The position numbers and the translations under genes were made by a program. A stretch of 64,000 nucleotides of DNA. It comes from Byssothecium circinans. Lineage: Eukaryota > Ascomycota > Dothideomycetes > Pleosporales > Massarinaceae. Of the stretch, positions 23,561-34,867 are shown one piece after another. The stretch's first letter is position 1. Each line of letters begins with the position of its first letter. The notes under the pieces are model-generated. The model worked only from the letters and a program-made list of their open reading frames with translations. It was not told the DNA's origin and did not search any database. The stretch covers positions 747,352-811,351 of the forward strand of contig ML976991.1 in assembly GCA_010015675.1 (NCBI GenBank), given 5' to 3'.

Positions 23561-24570
23561 ATGGGCGCCCCCTTCGACTTCGCGCCCGAGCGGCCCGAGC
23601 ACATCGAGCAGATCCTCAATGGCCTCGATCGGTACAACCCCGAGACCACGGCCGTCTTCCAGGACTACGTGATGTCGCAATGCGAGAACCAGACATACGA
23701 CTGCTACGCGAATCTGGCGCTGCTGAAGCTGTACGTTTCCCACGCTTCTTCCTCAGAGGGAAGAGTCCTCACTTTTGCTTTTGCGTTATATGATGAACAA
23801 CAACCACAACGTTTCCTATTACCCGAGGGACTGGAGATTGAATCCCTCCGCCCGCTGAAGTTGAAATATTAGCTCTATCTGAAAGCACTGTTTCTTACAA
23901 CATCGACAGCAATCTCACATGAAAGTGGAATGTGCTAATCAAGACACATCATAGGTATCAGTTCAACCCACACCTCAACCGCGACGAAACCATCACCAAC
24001 ATCCTCGTCAAAGCCCTCACCGTCTTCCCCGGCCCCGACTTCTCCCTCTGCCTCTCCCTCCTACCCAGCCACACCCTCGCCCCTCTCTCCTCCTCCGCAC
24101 ACGCGCCCGCCGCCGGCGATGCGCCGCTCTCAGAAGCCGTCCAGAAACTCAATGAGCTGAAGAACCTGCTGGAAGGCGCCGACTATGCCGCATTCTGGTC
24201 GACGCTGGACTCGGACGATCTGTATGCTGATTTGATCGCCGATGTGTCTGGTTTCGAGGAGCTGATGCGGGTACGCATTGCGGCTACCGTCAGTCAGTCG
24301 ATACGGGAGGTCGAGAGGAGTATCTTGGAGAACTGGTTGAATTTGGACGGCAAAGAGTTTGAGCACTTTGTAGGGACGGTGTGTGGGTGGAATGTGGAGG
24401 GTAGCAAGATCAAGGTGCCGATCAACAAGGATAACGAGGCTAAGGGCACCGTTGTTAGGGAGAACGTCAAGTTTGATCGTAAGTACAACTTAAGCTAACT
24501 TTGAATGAGGCTAACATGTATGACAGAATTTTCAAGGGTGATTAGGAGAGCGTACGAGCAACCTGCGTAG
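23561..24570 (+). CDS. translation initiation factor eIF3 subunit K
   Basis: Three exons (23561-23730, 23955-24478, 24527-24570) give 245 aa, the family's normal size. The start matches the family: [15 protein letters not shown] within the first 30 residues, then [13 protein letters not shown] after the first splice. The C-terminal half ([14 protein letters not shown], then a region leading to [12 protein letters not shown]) is the CSN8/PSD8/EIF3K (PCI-like) domain. The last exon adds only 14 codons. eIF3k is a non-core eIF3 subunit that helps position the 40S-bound complex and is missing in budding yeast. Intron 1 is 224 nt, the longest in this window. A more upstream non-ATG extension is open but was not used. 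Confidence 0.95.
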
Positions 24571-25086
24571 AAACAGATGAGTGCAATGACATACGAGTGA
24601 ATGGCAGGCTTGGCTGGGACATCATGGCGTTTGGGGTGGACGGGCAATTGCATGGTTCGAGAGGATATGAGTGTAAACCCACAGCATTTTGAAGGTTACG
24701 ATAGATGAGTAGAGTCTTCGGGACTCTTTTATACCCACCAAAATATCACCTCGAACAACAACGACGGCTTTTCAGATCTTCTGTCCGATGATATTTATGA
24801 TGTGCCATTTAAGTGTGCAACACCTCCCAATTGATAGTAGATATAGCATTGGAGATGCGAGATATTTACGGAGTGTATGTTTTGGCAATCTAGGCTATAC
24901 TGCCCTCCCACGTATACAGTCCCCTGATCAAGTAAGAAGGTCGTTAACGCTGTTAATCTAAGCTCAACAAAGTGGAATCAACCTTCTTGAGTTCTCTTCA
25001 ACTGTCAAACTAGACGTCCTGAGCTTCCGCACATTTTCATTGCTGCTCTTTTCACTGTGACCAGCTTTACCTCCTTACCCTTCCGT
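24571..25086. other. convergent 3' flanks, no gene seen
   Basis: The stretch lies between eIF3k and the next minus-strand gene. It is somewhat AT-rich and shows no coding frame that can be supported. Confidence 0.35.
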
Positions 25087-26800
25087 TCAAGCGTCCTCAG
25101 GTTCCGACTCGTTCAGGACGTGGAAACTGCTCCCACTGACGGAGAAATCTGACTCCGTTGCATCGGAAGATCTTCGAATCCGACGCCGACGTTTGGGCAC
25201 ATACACACGGCGAAAGCGAGGAGCTTTAAGAATCGGAGGTGGAGGCATATTTGGGCTCACATGTGTGTGCTCTTGTGGAATGACACCAGCGATTTCGGAG
25301 GTTCCAAACGTTTCCCAGAAGCCTGACTTTTCACCGTGCCGCCTGATGAGATCCTCCACCGATTTTATCTGTCCTAGACATAAGGGAATAGAGTCAGCAC
25401 AGCTCATCCGCGGTCTTAGAAGTCAACGGTGGGTTGTCGCAAAGTAACATGACATACCTGTCTTCCGTACCAACGATGCCAGTGCACCAGCGTCATAACC
25501 TTGAAGCACTTCTCCCAAATGACGAATATCCAGCCGATAATAGATAAACCCATACTCGTAAGTCATGTATCGGGACTCGGGCAGACCAAAGCAACGGCCC
25601 CATACAGAGTTATCGTTAATATCTTCCCGGAATGTGATGTCCTTCCGTTGCGTCATGAAGTAGCGCAACTTTGGAAGCTTCGTCTCTATTGCATGATACC
25701 AATGATACCACCGTTGCTGATATACGGCCGCAAGCCGGGATTGCGTCGATGCCTTCGTTCCGTATATGGGGAAGCCATCATCGTCGAACAGGTGAGCTGA
25801 TATCTTAGACACCACAATTGTATTACCGACGAGGAATAGTTCTGAGAGATTTGCATGCGAAATGATCCAGTTTAGTTGCCACGGGTGTGCCATGTTAAAT
25901 CCAGAGAGCCGGAGACTGCTCAGGTTTGGGAAGTGGACGTGTCGCAAATCAATCGTCGGGTAAACACCCACTCCGTAATGAAAGCTCAAGCTCAAATGTG
26001 TCAGGCCGGATATGTTGTGAGATAGCCAGCTTCTGGGCACTCGTTCCGCAAACCTGTGCGTCTCCTCATGCTTGGGATAGTCGTGTGTTGGGATGCTACC
26101 CCCACTCCGCAACCTGCTATATTCTTCTTCGAACCAGTCGAAGTGCAAGTGCAATCGCTCCACCTTCTTCATGGTGACGAGAAACTGAACACTGGACGTA
26201 ATTTTAGGATTCCATTTGCAAGGAAGCGGCCGTAGTTTTAGACAGTGGATCGGAGGGCCAATTCGGCGACACAGCGAAGAGCACAACAGCTGGAGGATCG
26301 CGACAATTATACACGATACATATTCTAGCTCCCAATCTTTCATGCCACCAGGTGTACCATTCAGGATTATATCCCGTAAGTTGGGAAGCTGAACCGCCAA
26401 ATCTAGCGTTTGAGCGAGTTCATGACAGTCGTCTTTGAACCAGCGCTGTAATATGGTATCCATGTCAAGAGCCTGGTTCACTGTGAGTAAGCACTGAATA
26501 GTACAAGCTGGGTAGACTTACTTCAATGTGACGAGTTCTGTAGAGAAAATGCGTAGTGTATGGTTGCAAATCGAGAGTCGTGACCAAGCCAGCAATGTTA
26601 CTCTTCAAAAGGCCCTCAAACCGCTGAACAGCGCCGCTGTGGTTTGGGAACGTAGTTTTGATTTTTCCGAAGAGCCTCCCGCTGGCAACGGCTTCCAGTC
26701 TCTTGCACGTCAGCCGCAGCGCCTTCAAGCGCTTCCTTCCCACCAGCTCGACGATCTTAAGCAGCAGTTCCGTCGGCAGGCCTGGGAGTGAGGCTGCCAT
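25087..26800 (-). CDS. F-box-type protein with leucine-rich-like body
   Basis: Three exons (26800-26522, 26445-25458, 25373-25087; introns 76 and 84 nt) give 517 aa. Residues 3-45 are an F-box (LPGLPTELLLKIVELVGRKR, CKRLEAVASGRLF). The middle has irregular Leu-rich segments (ISGLTHLSLSFHY, FPNLSSLRLSGFN, NLSELFLVGN) resembling the degenerate LRR-like body of many fungal F-box proteins. The tail is disordered, with a basic patch (KRRRRIRRSS) and an acidic end. For intron 1 the nearest acceptor would be out of frame; the in-frame acceptor TTACAG at 26446-26448 was chosen, which is the least certain part of the model. Inferred role: SCF substrate receptor; the target is unknown. Confidence 0.75.
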
Positions 26801-27611
26801 GATGGTGGTAGGAGAAACAAGATGTCGCCAGCAATTGAGTTGAGTTAATAGACTGGCATTTCGGGTGCTTTGAGGAGCGGTGTTCGTGGCAATTGTTTCG
26901 GGTCGGGAGGTGAAGAGAGGAGTCGCGATGCTTTCATGACGTGTGTAAGTGAAGAATTGTTTGCCAAGACTTCAGGTGCGAGATTGAGGAAGGAGCGGTG
27001 ATGGAGCGGTAACGAAACATGTGACCGTCTCTCTCTTCTGATCATTATAGGTCTGTAATGGCAGTCGCACCACGACAGTCAACTAAACAGAGCAACAGCA
27101 ACGCATTAACTACTTACCAACTACCCTTTAGAAGCTATCAAAGGCTATTAATAGGATTTCAGCTCTTGAAATACTGCTTAATCTGCTGTTAGACAGGCTG
27201 CTGATATGGTGATTGTGGCTCGCGCATAACTTATAATAAGGCCATTCGCGATTGACGAGGATCCCTCTTGGTCGAAGATCGACAGACACAAGATATGTCA
27301 ACGACTATGAAACATGAAGTTTTTGCTTGCGCTAGGATTTGGCCCAAGTAAGCATGGAAGATGCACAGTCACTTGAATTCAGAAATCATACTCCTTGGAA
27401 CGAACCGCACTCCCAGAATGATTTGGAGCACTGCTGACAACAACAGTATGAAGAATATGACTAGAAGTAAATTTGGACTTGCGGTTTAGCACTACTCTAT
27501 GGTCAGCGCAAACCCACATGGCACTTAGTTATTTACTTACTGCCACGTCCCCAATATCAAAGCGCCCCCACACCTTTCGCATCCGTGCCGGGTATCCAAC
27601 CATGTCAATCC
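26801..27611. other. intergenic, promoter of the F-box gene and 3' flank of the Sro7 gene
   Basis: The right side is the terminator side of the next minus-strand gene and the left side is the F-box gene promoter. The middle, about 27050-27300, is AT-rich. No gene is supported. Confidence 0.35.
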
Positions 27612-30600
27612 CTAAAAGCCAAACTTGCTTTTCACAGCACCCATAACGAATCCTCTTTTCTGCTTATTCACAAACTTATTCACATCGTCCGACCACCCCT
27701 TACTATTACTACTCAGATTCTGCATGCTATCACCCACTTGATTCAATTTCTCCGTTCGCTCGTTCATCTGTCTCGAAGCCCAAGCGCCCCATGTTTCGTT
27801 CGATGGAGGTGGTGAAGCTGGTCCGGCAGCACCAGGACGGTTCTGAGCACGTTCATCACGACGACGGCTTTCTTCGTCAGCGCGGGATTGTGCGAGCATG
27901 CGTTTGGAGGGTGGTCGATCGGGTCCGCCAATCAGGAGGTCCATGTCTTCGAGAGTGACGTATTGTGTTCCGGATATCCACTGCAAGTTGGAGATAGTAG
28001 GACGTGGTGGGATGAGGAGATTTGGGTTGAGGAGAGTATCCCGCGTTTGATCACTGCTCATTGTCAGCATAAAGTGTGGATATTGGCAAGTTGATCGCCA
28101 ACTTACAGCTTTAGGTTTGTTCCAAAAATGTTTATCAAAGTCATCTCAGCCGGTCCCTTCCATCCGAGGATGTCTCCTGTGCTAGTGATGACAGCTTCGG
28201 AGAAGCGCTGTGTATCGAGATGGTCCGATACCTTAACAGCCCCGATCTCCTTCAATGCCGGTATAGAGTAGCCCCGAGCAAAACCATCGCCATATAGTCC
28301 GAGAAGCGCGTACCCGAGGTCTTGGTATCGCACAATTGCAGCAGAATCGCACAAGAACTGATCCCAGGTTTTTGAGGCGCCCTTTTGCGCGGCTGGCTTG
28401 AAAATCCTGGCTCCAGAAGCCGTGACAGCGAGTAGCACACCATTCACTTTAGATCCATTTCGTAAGCCGGAGACTGCGGCTTGTGAGGCATATGCAGACC
28501 GACCAGAATCTGTGTGTATTGGACAAATGCTGATGATCTTATCATCCAACATGGACACTCCGGCAAAGCTTACAGTGTATCGACCGCTAGATTCAGGGAG
28601 AAGCTTGAATGTGGCGAGGTGGCCAAGATTTGTTCCAACGTGGATAAGAATGCTCGAGTAATCATCGCCATCAAGTGTCATGACGCTGAATTCAATGCTG
28701 GTCGGCCACTCTGCCTTTGTCGTTGTATGAGAAGAACTTCGTCGAAAGCTAGCTCGCTTGTCGGCCTTTATGAAGTCAGAAACGTTAGCCTGATAAATCA
28801 GAGCAGGCCCTCTTAGATCAATGATTGCAACGCTGCCACCTTCGAACCCAGCAGCGACGAATCCGACATCCGAATGTTTCAAAGCCGTCACGGGACCGTT
28901 GTTCTCATTCAGCAGAGTGAGTGGCAGCATGCCTTCTTTCAGTGCCGCTTCGCTTCGATCGGTAATGTCTGTCAATGCGTTCGGGGTATTTTCTCCCGGT
29001 GGCATCTCTTGACCGGGGTGTTTGTTGATGCTCCATCGAAAGACAACAACCTCTCCGGACTTCAGCCCAACAGACAGTTCAGATGCAGCTCCAGCAAATG
29101 ATAGTTTTGTTGTTTCGATGCCTTCGTGGCGACCTACAGCTCGCGCAACATCGAGTTGGAGTAGGGTGTTGTTCTCGATTTCGTCGCCATGCCCAGCATC
29201 CCAGAGCCTGACTGTTCCATCCGCATGAGAGGTCTGTACAATGTTGCGATGTTCAAACCTTTTTAGAGGGAAGGTTGCTTCGTGGCCACCAGTGAGAAAT
29301 TTGGGACCTTGTTGCCGCTTCTCTGTCAATCCGAGCCATCGAGAACGTTCCACAGGTGCAAGATTTGCATGATTCACAAAGGGATGAGTTAACGTTAATG
29401 ACAAATGCAGCTGGTTGGTAGGCGATACCGGCATACCGCTTGGGAAGGATAGAGTGACGAGTTCTCCAGATGAGAGTAGAGCGATTATAGCGATTGGATC
29501 TTGGCAGCCCGCGAAGTGTGGACTACTGCGAGGAATGAGACACAAATCAATGACTTCAGTACCGGGAGGGCAAGGCAAGATCCTTTGACGTTTGGGATTC
29601 TCAAAATGCTCTGACAATATCTGCCAAGATGAGGTATTGTATATGGGGGTTCTGCCGAGCTCGAAAAACGTCATACTTTTCGCGGTAATATTCGACGGCT
29701 GACCCCCGGCAATGAGAATGCCCGTGTCATCAGGGTTCTCATTCGCGCACCATGCGATCTTGAATATGGGACTCTTGATGGCGAAAGTCCCTGGTCCACC
29801 ACCGGCGCTGAAGGTGCCTGGTCCTGGCTTGTCGACGTGTGTATCCTGCAATGTCCGAGCCTGAACAATCCGACCATCTTTGGGGTCCCATACAACGAGA
29901 CTACTATCCTCGTGCCCAGTCAGGACAAACGTTCCCGTGGGGTGCCAAACAGCCTGCGTCAGGGGCGGACTTCTCTCGGTAGCGACTGATGCAGGGTCCG
30001 AGTCTCCTCCAGGCGCTCCTTTCGGCAACACATAATGGAAGAATCGAGTGGCTTTGTTCTGCTTGAATGAGTATATGACGGCACCAGCGTTATATCCGAT
30101 CAACAGGCTTCCGATGTCGCGCGGATGCAGTGCAAGCGTCACGACAGACGTCAGTCGGGACCGCGGAAACTCCTCCCTCCACAGATTTGGTATGCGGAAC
30201 TGGGTCAGATGCTCTCGATCCAGATCATATGCCAACACTTCTCCGTTGACTGTTCCTAAAAGGGCGTAATCGAGGGCAGGATCGCTGTGGAGGGCCGTGA
30301 TCTTGGCGGGTGGGGAGTGAGCGTTTAGCAGCCTCTTCGTCTCCAGCGAGAAGACGGAAAAGTCGTTTCGCGAGTCAACGCAGAGCAGCTTCTCGGCGCA
30401 GAACTGCAGTATCTTTACAGAGGCAGGGTGTGGCAGTGAGAAGACGACCTCGACGCGTGCCTGGCCGAAGACGTAGATCTGTCCATGTCCGAATTTGCTC
30501 TCGTTCGTACCGATGGCGAGGAGAGCTTGCACGGGGTCGTATGCAATTTGGGATATTTGCGAGTTGATTCCGTAGTTTTTGATCTGCACAAGTAATTAGC

Positions 30601-30725
30601 AAAGGTCCGGCGGCGTAGTGGAGGTTGCAGACGCATACATGGTCAAGCACAAAAAGGTCAGGTCCAAGGCCAGTGGAAAGGTCGTTGTGCACGCCAGCCT
30701 GCTTTCCGCGCAGTAAGTGGGCCAT
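27612..30725 (-). CDS. SRO7: Lgl/tomosyn family exocytosis regulator Sro7
   Basis: Three exons (30725-30639, 30583-28107, 28053-27612; introns 55 and 53 nt) give 1001 aa, typical for fungal Sro7/SNI1. The first splice rebuilds the family start, joining DLFVLDH to IKNYGINSQISQIAYDPVQ. The body is a pair of WD40 propellers with the Lgl repeats (GTNESKFGHGQIYVFG, ALLGTVNGEVLAYDLDREHL, WHPTGTFVLTGHEDSSLVVW, SHADGTVRLWDAGHGDEI). The third exon adds a tail ending in a SNARE-like helix (ERTEKLNQVGDSMQNLSSNS), as in tomosyn and the fungal homologues. Known role: binds the t-SNARE Sec9 and the Rab Sec4 and acts in polarised exocytosis at hyphal tips or buds. Confidence 0.94.
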
Positions 30726-31326
30726 GTTGTGTGGTGTGTCTCATGTCTTTGTTGTCCTGTCCTGAGTGGTAAATGAAGGCTGAGTCCGCCGAGAACAACG
30801 CAAGCTGTGCCCTGCAAGTTGTTCCGGTAGCCGTGCAGCTGTTGCGGGATGACGTAAAGTGGGGCGGCTCTAACCGACGCGTGCGCGCGCAAGCCACTCC
30901 CATCTCATCCCACCTCCTCCATTGCAGGCTGTTGGCAGCTTCTCGAGTTTCACACCCACCTGGTCCTTGTGAGGTATACAAAATATAATCACTGCCCTTT
31001 CTCATGGTCAGGTCAGCAGGAGTGGGTTCAACTTGTCTTTGAGCGTTTTGAGAGGGAAGGATTCAAGGTCGAAGAGAGGGATAAAGCAAAGGGCACACGG
31101 CGAAAGGTTTTGGAGGGCAAAGTACACAAAAGAAATGGGGAGTCTGACTCATATACAAAATGAAACGAGCAACTTCCACTTTCTATTCCTATCTTCTTTG
31201 AAAACCGATGTACAACCATCCACAACGCCAATTACTACATACCAAAACACAGGCACACGACACGGACGACCACCAACAAGTCTATCAACACACCACTCCC
31301 AAAATCCCTCGTCACTAGCCCCACAC
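30726..31326. other. intergenic between two minus-strand genes
   Basis: It should contain the Sro7 promoter (right of 30725) and the 3' region of the next gene. No gene or named element is supported. Confidence 0.35.
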
Positions 31327-34266
31327 TCACCATTTCTGCCCAGCAGCCACATAAGCATTGACATGCTCGCCGCTAGGCCACCCCCATTCCTCCACACCCT
31401 CCATCTGCACCCTAACAAGCTCAATCAACTCCTGACTCGCACCTTCCTGGCCCCTCACCAACGCGCCCTCCAACGCCGCCCTCAAAGCAACTAGTGTCCT
31501 GAAGAGTGCCTGAGCGCCGGAGTGCTGCGCATTCGCTCTAGCCGTAATCTGCACATGATGTGTTGTCGCCCACGTGGAGAACGAATAGAGACCTTCGTAG
31601 TCCCGCAGCATCCCCAGTGCTCTAACATACGCATGCAAAGCCGCAGGCTCGGGGATATGCGGCGGCAACGCATATTCCTTTTGTTTCTGATGGCTATCAT
31701 TCGGATCGACATCCGCACCGACGAGGTTGTGGAAAACGGTGCGGATGAACCTTGGACCGGTAGAGAGTACATGTCTCGCATCCTCGACTGCCAGTCTACC
31801 CAGATAAGCCGTCCAGGCCGTATACCTCGTCGCGGTACACAAAATTAGGAACTGCTTATCATCGGGATCGAGATCGATTTCATCCATTTGCTCGAACAAC
31901 GCGCAGATGGTGTCGTACTGCACCACGATGCTAGAGGCTTTGTCATGCTGTTGCTCGGCTGATCGACCAAAGCCCAAGTGGCTATAACGCACTTTCTGCA
32001 TGTATGCTGTCCATGCTGGGCTGTAGGGTGGCTTATAGTACATGAGGAGAGAGAAAGCGTAGTTGAGGAGGTAAGATTGGTCGAGTTTCAGGTGGAATTG
32101 ATGGTCTTCGGGGTTGAGGGGGATAGGGAGGATTTTTGCAATTTGTCCGTGTGGTGCGCGCCCAAAGCGACAGAGGAAAGAGATGAAGGAACCCAGGAAG
32201 TATGGTGGTATAGATGATTTATCAGGGTTGGACAAGATCGAGCCGTCTAGGAGAGACTTTACACCACCGTCAAATTTGGCCTGGTTGGCTTCGAGGAGAG
32301 ACATAACAGTCGAAAAGTCGTCCAAGTTTTCCACCAGGAAAGCGAGGAGCCTGTTGGCTGGTTGGACATTTTTGGCCACCATGCGGTGGTATAGCTCTTC
32401 GAACGTCGGTACTGGCTCGCTGAGATAGACATGGTGAAGGGGAGATTTGGGATCTGGAAGGACTTCTTTCGTGTCCCCAGCAAGCAGCAGTTTTGCCTGC
32501 TCCCCAGCGCTATGCCGACTGTACCCGGAGTCTATTTCTTCCTCTGCTAATTGAGGGTAGTGAATTTTCTCGAACATGGCGAAGTATACTTCGGCGGAGG
32601 CAGCTTTGTTTGAGGCTTCATAAGCGAGAAAGCATGCCCAGGCTTCTCGTCGTGTACGTGTTGTTCTTATACGTCCAGCCCAAAGTAAGGATTTTAGCTT
32701 CGCCCTGTTTCTTGACTCTGTGGAAACGTGGGGAAGAGACGTCCGCGTCTGGATAGCTGGAGAAAGATCCGTGTCCCACCCAGCGTATATTTCCGCGACT
32801 TTTTCCCAAGCATTGCCTTCATACCCGGCCTCATACATACGATGTAGAATGCGCGAGGCTCTTGACGCACCGAATTCGTAGCCTTTCTCTTCATCCATGG
32901 CGGTTCGGTTCTCCTTCCAAGGCGGCCAAGATGGACCTTTGAGTTCGGCCCATGTCCTTTCCTGGGAAGTCTTGGAGTGAGCTAGTTGATTCCGTGCCGT
33001 TGCTCTGAAACCAACCCGGGTCATTATAATAGCGGGTTCGCAGTTTGCCATGAATTGTAAGATTTCGAACTGTGCTTTCTCTTGGTGCAGCGAAGAGAGC
33101 ACAGGGCGCAGACTCGCGGGCAAAGAAATGAGCGAGAGTAGACTATTGCTGAACCGAGTGAGGTCGGATACTATAGTCGGAGACAATTGACCATTGTCTT
33201 TGGCGTCTGTGTACATCCTCATGGCTTGGTCAGCATACAGAGTCGCGATCCATGGAATTGTTTCAGGCCATACAACTCGCGCATGACGTAGGAGACGGAT
33301 GACAAGCAACTGGAGTGTGGTCCAGCTAATGCGTTCGGTTTCTAGTCTTGCCTTGATATGCCTCATGATAATTCCGAGAGCAAGCGATTTCATGCGCTGG
33401 CGGCGGAGGTAGAGAAGAACGAGAAAGAGTGGTGGCCTTTCATGCTTGTCCGTAAATGCCCAGGCGGCGGAGACAGATCGCCTCTCCAATAGACTGTATG
33501 TCCATTGCTCCACGCTATCAGCAGAATAGCCTCGGGACTCAAGCAGCGAGGCTTCTTCGTGGCTCAACTCTAATCCGGCTTCACTCCCGGGAGCTGCCGT
33601 TACGGTGCGCAGATGACGTGACAGAATGGTGTAAAAAGACAGATGGCCTAGTATCGGCTGAGTTTCCTTGTGTCTGGCAGCGGAGCGGGATTGCTTTGGT
33701 GGTAAACCTCCTGGTCTTAGACGTCGCACGTCACTGTACGAAAGATCCTTCTTCTGGGCCGGTGTCTGAACATAAAGGTCCTTGGACCGGTTCTGAATGG
33801 AATCTAATACGGAAGCTGGCTGGCTTGGCCGCTGAGCCTTCCGTGCTCGATGAGAAAGCTGGGGTTGGAAACCATAGTACCCAGCATCATTCTCGACCAG
33901 TTCTTCGGCTTGTATATCAGCATGATCTTGCTCGAGTCCGAACCCAAGAATCGACGCGAAGTTATCCGCGTCATCTTCCGGGAGCTCGTCTGACGAGTAG
34001 GAACGAGTGCTATCGCGAGGGTTGGGGGGTGATCGGTGGGGAACGAGCGATGGTCGCAAGGCACGAAGGATCTGAAAGGAACATTTGTGACGGCATTTCT
34101 GGGAGTTGTGGTCTGGGACGAATGGAAAAAGATGCTGACCGAGTCAGCAATAGCTCTTGAAGGGATTCACTTTGCTCACAAAAGTCGTGGCCAGGGAGAC
34201 GCGGGTAGTGCGGTGGAGGAAGCGGCTCGGGCTACCTGGAGCTACCAGGAAAGAAATCAAGGGCAT
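31327..34266 (-). CDS. probable mitochondrial helical-repeat (PPR-like) protein
   Basis: Two exons (34266-34180 and 34071-31327, intron 108 nt) give 943 aa. The large exon has no in-frame ATG near its 5' end, so the start must come from upstream. A phase-0 exon at 34180-34266 supplies 29 residues (MPLISFLVAPGSPSRFLHRT...) that are rich in Arg, Ser and hydrophobic residues and lack acidic ones, a classic mitochondrial presequence; an RSYSS site follows at about residue 50. The rest is alpha-helical with loosely repeated 30-40-residue units (for example SFYTILSRHLRTV, YADQAMRMYTDA, TFEELYHRMVAKNVQPANRLL, YDTICALFEQMDEIDLDPDDK). These look like divergent pentatricopeptide repeats. Inferred role: RNA handling or translation in mitochondria. 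The exact family was not recognised. Confidence 0.78.
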
Positions 34267-34867
34267 TCATCGACGGAATTACGATGTGACGACACGCGCG
34301 GCAAACAATTGCTGGGAGTGTTGGAGAAATGGTGATGTCGACGGTACTGGTCAAACATTGAAGTTCTCTGGGAGCTTGTGTAATTTATTAGGCGCTAAGC
34401 CGTTTTTGGTATTCCATACACTTGGTCTATTGTGGCCTCAGCATCAAGAGAGCGTCTACGAGCAGTGAGAAGCAAGTAGAATACACAGTTAACAGAAGAG
34501 GTCACCTTATTGTATACCTTTCCCCGGCGTTCCGATATCAACCGCGCGTTTGCGGTGTTGGGGGACTATCACTGGGCGTTCTCAGAGCCTTGGCGCTCGC
34601 GTCCTTACGAACTTGCATCTTCAGTGCTCAACCTCGCATTCCACCCCGTCGCGCCCCCCATAGTATTGCGCGCATTTGAACCAGAAGCAAGTAGTGTGTG
34701 GCCGCTATCACACTGTCCAAAATTCGCCTTCTGCATTGCGCGGGGCATGCTTGTGGGAGCCCGCGATTGACTGCCTACAACTCCGCCCGTCCTGAGCGCG
34801 TTGCACGTCTCCCACGCCGTTCGACATCGATCCCGCATCGCGAACAGCGCCCGCCATCCCCATCACC
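34267..34867. promoter_or_regulatory. divergent intergenic region, promoters inferred
   Basis: These 601 bp separate two genes that point away from each other. Small frames occur on both strands but none has a recognisable domain. Confidence 0.35.

Noticed and set aside
26446..26521. shorter 41-nt version of intron 1 in the F-box-type gene at 25087-26800
   Set aside because: The acceptor at 26481 is out of frame with the 26522 donor and the intron would be shorter than any other here.
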